Source: Valencia hispanica (Eukaryota > Chordata > Actinopteri > Cyprinodontiformes > Valenciidae). From it: 64,000 nt of DNA. This document shows positions 58,201 through 64,000 of the stretch, piece after piece. Location: NCBI GenBank assembly GCA_963556495.2, contig OY747710.1:1899501-1963500 (forward strand), in the 5' to 3' direction. Under the pieces are notes generated by a model. It was not told the DNA's origin. It made no database searches and saw nothing but the letters and a program-made list of their open reading frames with translations. The first letter of the stretch is position 1, and every line of letters begins with the position of its first letter. A program made the position numbers and the translations under genes.

Positions 58201-61200
58201 TTAGTTTACAGATTACATATTCAGTTTACAGATTACATATTCGGTTTACTGTTTAAATATTTAGTTTACAGATTACATATTCGGTTTACTGTTTAAATAT
58301 TTAGTTTACAGATTACAAATTCAGTTTATGGTTTAAATATTTAGTTTACATATTAAATATTTAGTTTACAAATTAAATATTTAGTTTACAGATTACATAT
58401 TCTGTTTACAGATTATATATTCAGTTTACGGTTTAAATATTTAGTTTACAAATTAAATATTTAGTTTACATATTACATATTTAGTTTAATAATTAAATAT
58501 TTAGTTTACAGATTACACATTCAGTTTACAGATTACATATTCAGTTTACAGTTTAAATATTTAGTTTACAAATTACATATTTAGTTTACAGATTGAATAT
58601 TTAGTTTACAGATTACATATTCAGTTTACAGTTTAAATATTTAGTTTACAAATTACATATTTAGTTTACAGATTACATATTCAGTTTACAGATTACATAT
58701 TCAGTTTATGGTTTAAATATTTAGTTTACATATTAAATATTTAGTTTACAGATTACATATTCAGTTTACGGTTTAAACATTTAGTTCACAGATTAACTCA
58801 GAGCAAAAATATTTAGCTAATTTGCAAATTCACTTGCTGATGAATGGAAGTGGACTATCAAAATAAAAGCTTGGTCCCTCGAATCACTATAAACTCCTAC
58901 TGCTGATGTTACTGTTGCTGTAAATCCATCAGTAAATGTCTGTGTTGCCTTCAAAACGTTTTAAGATGAAAATGTTGGAAATGTTGGGACGAAAACAATG
59001 ATATGACGAGGAGACATTGAGTCTTGCCACATCCAGCTTTTATTTTGGTAGTCATGTTCTCTGCTCTGTCTTCTTGATCCCCCAGACAGTCGTGGCAGCC
59101 GGCCACTGGTACTGAGCCAGATTCTGGTTCTGGTTCTGGATCTGTTGGAGGTTTCTTCCTGTTAAAGGGGAGTTTTTCCTCTCCACCGTCGCTACATGCT
59201 TGCTCAGTATGAGGGATTGCTGAAGGATTGCTGTGGTTGGAAAGTCTGCATCAACGGGACGCAACTTCAAGTCAATGACCGACGCAATCTGCTGGGATTC
59301 CTTAGATAGGAAACTAACTAAACCTTTAAACTGATTGGAATGTTTGCATTGAAATTACTTTTCTTGTAAAGTGCCTTGAGATGAAACATCTGTTGTCAAT
59401 CGGAGCTATAGAAATAAACTGAATTGAATTGAATAGTCCACTTCAGCTTCTCAGCAAGTAAGTTAGCATATTAGCTAAATATTTAGCTAGCCAGCAGGCC
59501 TATAGCTTATAAGCTAAATGTTTAGCTTGAAATAAATAAAAAAACTAGCTTGCTAAATATTTAGTTTGGAGCTAAATGTTTAATTTGTAAACTAAAGATT
59601 TAGTTTGAAACTAGCATTTATAAATGAATAAAACACATGGACCACTAATAACTTTGAAAAATTAGCCCTGGTTTATTTATCTTATAACAGGTTAAATAAC
59701 CCAACCCAACCTAAAAACACGTAGAAATGTCTATTTTAATAGTTTATAGCTTAATAATCATTAACATGCACAGTAGAAACCATCTACAGAGGAAGCTAAC
59801 ATCTACAGTCTTATCTCCACTCTTGGGAGTTCAGCCAATCACCGGCAAGGAAAATAGTTTGCAAACGCCACCAAATAGTGCGTCAAGTAGCATTGCGCTT
59901 AGGCATCTTAATGCATTTTCCTTTGAGTTCTGCAAACACTACGAGCAGTAACATTTCAGGCCGAGTAGTAGCAGCACTGGTCTATTAGTGAACCAAAACA
60001 GATGCTGCAGAGGTTCCTGAGAGGTAGCCTCATATTTAATATGCAACTTGCTCTCCGTAGTAAAGCGGAGCAGGCTTTCCATCGACTTACAATCCAACAC
60101 AGGTTGGTTTCTTTAAAGACTGAAAACTGTTTCCAAACTTTTCTTATGGATTTTGTTGAATTATCTCTGTAATTTTCAGCCCTTTCAGATCATCCTTTCT
60201 TTCCGGGATCTATCTTCATCTGACAGAATGGGGAGTTGAATCCTGGTCCCTCTGATCTGAGAAATATGTTGATGAGCAGAATCTGACGTAGACACTAATG
60301 TTGAGGATGGATCAAAAGAGTTCTTGGACCTCATTTATCAACCGTACTTTTACACTTGTTCTTGTTCTTGTGCATAGAAATGTTCCTAAGTATAAGAACA
60401 GCTCTGACCATGCGTACACACAGCACCTAGTGGTAGAACGGCGGAACTGCACATATTTATCTAATCAGTTTATCTCCTCCATACACCAAGGAGCTCATGT
60501 TGGCGTCTGTCTGTCTTTTAGCGAAATAACTCACAAAGTTATGGACGGATTTGGATCAAACTTTCAGGAAATGTTAGAAATTAGCCAAGGAATAAATGAT
60601 TTAATTTTGGGGGTGATCAGGCATGGAGATCCTGTGATTCACAAACTGGGGGATGTGAGGAGCTTCATGAAGGTCTGCTCTCTCCATCAGCTTTTTTTAC
60701 GCTTCAGTTTAAAGGATGTTGTTCCACTTCTAAATCAAAGGTTATCAAACTGTAGTGAGGAAACTGGATGGTCCTGCTTATCGGTGCAGCGGGTTGTCTC
60801 TGTCTCCATGGTTACTGATGCCAGCCAAAGCAGCGTCTCCGATAACGCCGTCGGCCACGCGAGGGTCACATGTGGTGATCTGTTCACCCCCAGTAGAAGA
60901 TCTGGTCCAGCTGTGTTGCTGAGGGACGTTTTATTGGATTCACTTTCATATCCAACCATTTTTTTAACCCTTTATTTCCAACAGGAACCTCTCCACTGTC
61001 CCGACCGCATTTACTGCCTCTGTCACTTCCTCCCAGGAACTCTTCTGTTTTTATTGGTTCCCCCTGAGCTGATAGAACCAAACAGAAACGTTCAGGACTA
61101 ATTTAACTGATTTACTTTGTTCTAAGAAGTTTAAATATTTCCACAGAAGTGAATGAAACGATTCTTTATGTCTGCAGCAAGAATATAACAGCTGTGTGAT

Positions 61201-62754
61201 GGAGGGGGGGGGGGCATGAAACAGAGGAAACGCTGATAACAGATGGCAAAAACTATCTGTGTTAAAATTAATTTGGGTTAATTAGTACAATTATCTGTTC
61301 ATCATGACTCTTTTTGTTTCACCTCCATCTCGGTGTCAATGAAATCCCTTTTTTTCTCTCTTGGCCGTTATTTTAAGGAAGAACACGAGGATTTAATGCA
61401 TGTGTCAGAGGAATTGACCATATATGGTTAAATGAGGGCGTGTCTGTATGCTAATGACTGAATGAGCTCCTAGGTACCACATGGGCGATTTATCAACAGA
61501 TGATTAAGGAGGAACATGTTTACGACTGGCCACCGCATATTTGATAAATCTGACTTTTGACTGTACAAACTTTCTGAATTTCATTCGTAGGATAGAATAG
61601 AGGACAGTTTCTACAAACGGTTGATAAATGAGTGCTCTCGTGTTTAAAGCACTAAATAGATATTTGCATCCTGCATGCGGAGCACAGCACAGAGGGGAAA
61701 ATCTTCTGCACGTATCCTGGTTCTGCAACCCTAGCTGCACGGTCTGAGAGCACACAGACCCTGTCATCTCCCCAGATCGATTTGACTAAGTGATCTGTCA
61801 GGCAAGGTTCTTGGTTCCTTTATTTTTTTGAGGATTTTTTACTCGGTTATGCTAATGACCCATTCATCTAGGGAACCATCAGAACCATGCAGGACCCTGG
61901 CTTTATGACATCTGAACTGGAACCAGAAAAAAGGTTCTGTTTTTTTCTTCAACACATTTTCATGAAAGAAACGTTTGGATTAGGGACTAATCAGCTGGTT
62001 GAAGTCTGCAATTGTGCCACTAGATGGCGTTAAAACCCCCACACTGGGTCTTAAAACAGTGATTAAGCTCATAACAGCCAGAACACATTAAAATGAACAG
62101 TAATATAATTTTATAATTTCTGTCTCCGTTCAGATCACCGTCATCTTTAAGAGTTGGCGCCAGTGCATCGACCAGCAGCTGTACCAGGCGGAGCTGGACA
62201 ACGTTCCCACTGCGTTTGCTGACGGCTCGGTGTGGAGTGGCGAGCGCCGAGGTCACCGCATCCTGACGGTGTGGACAGAGAGTCCCGGCCGGCACGCGGA
62301 GATCCGAGCCGCTTACATTGGCACGCTGCTGGTGGTGCGTCAGAGCGGCCGGTCGCTCAGTCTGTCCATCCGCTCGCCGCGTGGCGTCGTGGAGGCCTTT
62401 GACCCCGAGCGTGACCTACAGCTCTGCATGTGGGGCTGCCCCGCCTCCCAGAGGGTAAACACGCTCCGCCCCCCAGCGCTGGACTCCTTTGCTGCAGCCG
62501 CCATCAGCGCAGAGGCTCACTGTGCCACGCTGCTTCCTATTCAAGACGTCTACTTCCACGCATGCGTGTTCGACCTGATCACCGGCGGAGACCTGAACTG
62601 CAGCAGAGCTGCTGTCAGCGCGCTGCAGGATGCCCGGAACATGATCAGCAACAGGCAGGATGTCCACCTGCTTCCTGTCGCTGCTGCAGGACGAGCGAAA
62701 CTGCAACTCCTGCCACTGCTGCTAAGTATGCTGGGAGTTCTGGACGGGGCCTGA
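55123..62754 (+). CDS. hjv: hemojuvelin (repulsive guidance molecule C), complete
   Basis: GPI-anchored BMP co-receptor that, with BMP6 and type I/II receptors, drives hepcidin expression in liver; it is also high in muscle. Exons 55123-55204, 56578-57104 and 62134-62754 join in frame to 1,230 nt, 409 residues (human HJV 426). Order: N-terminal hydrophobic signal (HLTLLLVHLRL), CQILKCNSEF start of the RGM N-domain, seven-glycine stretch, CRGDLAYHSAVQGIEDL with RGD, then the FGDPH autocleavage site in the partial von Willebrand D domain. The last exon has LQLCMWGCPASQR and a hydrophobic tail KLQLLPLLLSMLGVL for GPI addition. The gene could be compared with rgma/rgmb, but the short length and glycine stretch fit RGMc best. 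An upstream acceptor implies an untranslated 5' exon. Confidence 0.93.
55712..56460. mobile_element. hAT MITE with perfect 8-bp target duplication, hjv intron 1
   Basis: Left TAGGGGTGTGCC and right end mirrored by AAGGGGTGGGAATC. Flanks gtaaacat at 55704-55711 and 56461-56468 are identical. 749 bp, non-coding, with internal ATCGATT/AATCGAT motifs near both ends. Confidence 0.88.
56578..57104 (+). CDS. hjv: hjv coding exon 2: RGM N-domain and cleavage site
   Basis: Encodes VGASCQILKCNSEFVAA, SSGGGGGGGAALSRD, RPCRGDLAYHSAVQGIEDLL, the proline-rich linker, and YCSVFGDPHIRTFNNDFHTC with QGAWPLIDNDYLYVQVTS. Autocatalytic cleavage of RGM proteins occurs at Asp-Pro in FGDPH. Acceptor ctcctcag, donor AAG|gtgagt. 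Confidence 0.95.
57376..59705. mobile_element. fold-back element FB5 in hjv intron 2
   Basis: Left end aaagttacacagtcaaaaaa, then attaacagcaataatttggg and ttatttagcctgtc; right end tataacaggttaaataaccc. The terminal regions mirror each other. The left interior is about 63 consecutive 20-bp units (atttagtttacagattacat type) from 57,541 to 58,800 in unbroken register. A unique core (58,840-59,460) matches the core of FB2 and carries an L2 insertion. A short right repeat block follows. Confidence 0.85.
59054..59433 (+). mobile_element. LINE L2-type 3' fragment inserted in FB5 core
   Basis: The 380-bp 3' UTR piece (gttggaggtttcttcctgtt, aaaggggagtttttcctctc) ends in aataaactgaattgaattga. It is flanked by tagtc at 59,049-59,053 and 59,434-59,438. 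The paralogous core in FB2 (16,785-16,800) has the uninterrupted site ggtagtccactt, proving an insertion. Confidence 0.88.
60338..61635 (-). mobile_element. Harbinger-type element relic with Myb/SANT-like frame
   Basis: CTCATTTATCAACCGT at the left end is mirrored exactly by ACGGTTGATAAATGAG near 61,618-61,633. On the minus strand around 60,900-61,030, with one frame shift, WEEVTEAVNAVG then KKWLDMKV is readable. It resembles the trihelix/Myb-SANT protein carried by fish Harbinger elements. No DDE transposase half was recognised. The plus-strand 267-codon frame (60298-61101) is an antisense artefact in my view. Confidence 0.62.
61636..62133. other. hjv intron 2 end, no recognised feature
   Basis: Unique-looking sequence up to the acceptor gtctccgttcag of the last exon. 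Confidence 0.4.
62134..62754 (+). CDS. hjv: hjv coding exon 3: von Willebrand D part, C-domain, GPI signal
   Basis: Encodes ITVIFKSWRQCIDQQLYQAE, then AAYIGTLLVVRQSGRSLSLS, DLQLCMWGCPASQR, VYFHACVFDLITGGDLNCS and the hydrophobic C-terminus ending LLSMLGVLDGA. TGA at 62752-62754. The LNCS sequon sits where other HJVs have an N-glycosylated site. Confidence 0.95.
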   Translation: MTVIFKSWRQCIDQQLYQAELDNVPTAFADGSVWSGERRGHRILTVWTESPGRHAEIRAAYIGTLLVVRQSGRSLSLSIRSPRGVVEAFDPERDLQLCMWGCPASQRVNTLRPPALDSFAAAAISAEAHCATLLPIQDVYFHACVFDLITGGDLNCSRAAVSALQDARNMISNRQDVHLLPVAAAGRAKLQLLPLLLSMLGVLDGA

Positions 62755-62857
62755 AGCGACCTGGATCTCCCATAAACACAACCTGCAGCTGATCTGAGAA
62801 AGATCTGGTCATCTCAACACTGTGACAGAAGGGAGGAGGCTACAGGACTTACTGTAG

Positions 62858-64000
62858 AGCAGTGGTTCCTAAACTATTTCTGCTGGGCCCCTCTTTGGTT
62901 TATAAGAAAATTTTCATGCCCCGCCCCCCCCAAGTGTACGTAATGCTTTTTATTTATGTAATTTTTATTTTTCATTCGTTTTACTCATAAACTCTCTCTG
63001 TGCACGATTGGTTTAAAGCACAAAAATGTAAAGGTTTTGCAAAACTGAGGTCTTCAGTCATCACAGTTTTTCAGTAACAGGTGTGAGCCTCCTGTGATGT
63101 CACTTTATTTGCCAGGTGGAGGTGTGTGTTTGTGCCCTGCGTCACTGAATTTGGTTCACTGAACATCACGTTCAGAAACAGGCCACTGTATGCAAGTTTC
63201 ATTAAAAACTGGTTACAGTCAAATGTGTGGCCAATATCTCTCCCCTCTTCCTTCAAAAAGATGTTGAATCTCATCTGGCAGTTTAAAGACCCTGGAAAGC
63301 TCCTTCCCACATGAGGTTTATCGGGACTCTGTCTGAGCCCATTTTCACAGACAGTACCGCAAAAATCGGGGCTTTGACAGGTTGTGTTTTGATGTAGCCG
63401 ACTGTTGCCGAAGACATCGATCATTACATCATTCAGTTCGGGACTCGGTCGGTGCATTGCGGTGTATAATGCAGCGCGTGCTCTGCAATATTGTTGCATA
63501 GTTGTTGCCCCATCTGTGCAGATCACTACAAGAGGCACGTTTCCACTTTCGGACCTTCAGGTTGATCAACCAGATCTTTTTCTGACAGGGTAAATCTGTT
63601 GGCCCGCTCCTCTCAGCCGCCGTGTCTCCATGAACAATCGGCCCTTTAAGGAATCAGCTAAAGACGTCCGCAGATCATAGTTTCAGCAGCGAGCAGCATC
63701 ACTGATCACCACAAAGGTGCACCCAGAGCAGCAGAAGTGACAAGAGATCAACATGGAAGAAGCAGGGCTTGTTCCTGTGTTTCTGTTTAGTGTTGTTATA
63801 AAACTGCTTCGCCAGCAACTCTTATTATTTTTACAAAGCCGGTTGCTTGGCGACGTCGGGTCATTTCCTTCTGAATTACAACGAATCAGCGCGACATAAC
63901 CACAGCTCCCGCTGAACGGCTCAATCGGGCCATTCCGAGTCCTAGTCCAGACTTGTACTCTGTTGGTTCCTGAAATGGCCCTGTCGGCCCCCCGGCCCGA
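62858..64000 (-). mobile_element. degenerate hAT (ZBED/Charlie-like) element, runs off window
   Basis: Begins cagtggttcctaaactattt, the end typical of Charlie-like hAT elements, about 100 bp past the hjv stop. On the minus strand (63071-63538) VVICTDGATTM, then FLMKLAYSGLFLNVM and TQGTNTHLHLANKV resemble pieces of hAT transposases (CTDGAxxM, WLxKLAYLxDIF, LNxxxQGxN). Shifts between them show decay. The right end is not in the window. Confidence 0.68.

Noticed and set aside
60298..61101. 267-codon plus-strand open frame
   Set aside because: It starts outside the inverted-repeat element and runs antisense to a readable Myb/SANT-like segment; no domain in the plus sense.

Overview
The window looks like teleost (ray-finned fish) nuclear DNA. 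It has two spliced vertebrate genes, one vertebrate microRNA, and a dense load of repeat families typical of fish: Tc1-like, hAT-like, Harbinger-like and TTAA-flanked non-autonomous elements, and L2 and CR1/Rex-type LINEs. The species cannot be told from sequence alone. There are no bacterial features; most long open frames are artefacts of minisatellites or transposon relics.

Layout. (1) About 1.3-36.3 kb, plus strand: thbs3 (thrombospondin-3), 21 coding exons. The 5' end (signal peptide and first part of the N-terminal domain) lies left of the window. The joined exons keep one frame to a TGA at 36,345 and give 855 residues. (2) 36.3-55.1 kb: intergenic, mostly repeats. It holds a LINE L2 copy with a 653-codon reverse transcriptase frame, a second L2 in the opposite orientation, a MADF-like relic and a mir-92b hairpin on the minus strand near 45.3 kb. 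(3) 55.1-62.75 kb, plus strand: hjv (hemojuvelin, RGMc), three coding exons, 409 residues, apparently complete. (4) 62.86 kb to the end: a degenerate hAT-like transposon.

The genes are not one pathway. Thrombospondin-3 is a secreted pentameric calcium-binding matrix protein. Hemojuvelin is a GPI-anchored BMP co-receptor that controls hepcidin and iron. miR-92b is a regulatory RNA of the miR-25/92 seed family. Their arrangement (thbs3, then antisense mir-92b, then hjv) is informative because human MIR92B also lies beside the 3' end of THBS3, as far as I recall.

The most unusual structure is a family of about five large AT-rich elements (near 11.6, 16.3, 37/40, 50.7 and 57.4 kb). The better-preserved copies have inverted terminal regions of about 100 bp and an interior made mostly of 20-bp repeats built on the 12-bp palindrome CTAAATATTTAG. 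Two copies share a unique core. Several other transposons have jumped into them. A second unusual structure is an intronic minisatellite of about 3 kb in thbs3 in which nearly every unit carries a 5' splice-site consensus (CAG|GTGAG), apparently seeded from the real exon end.
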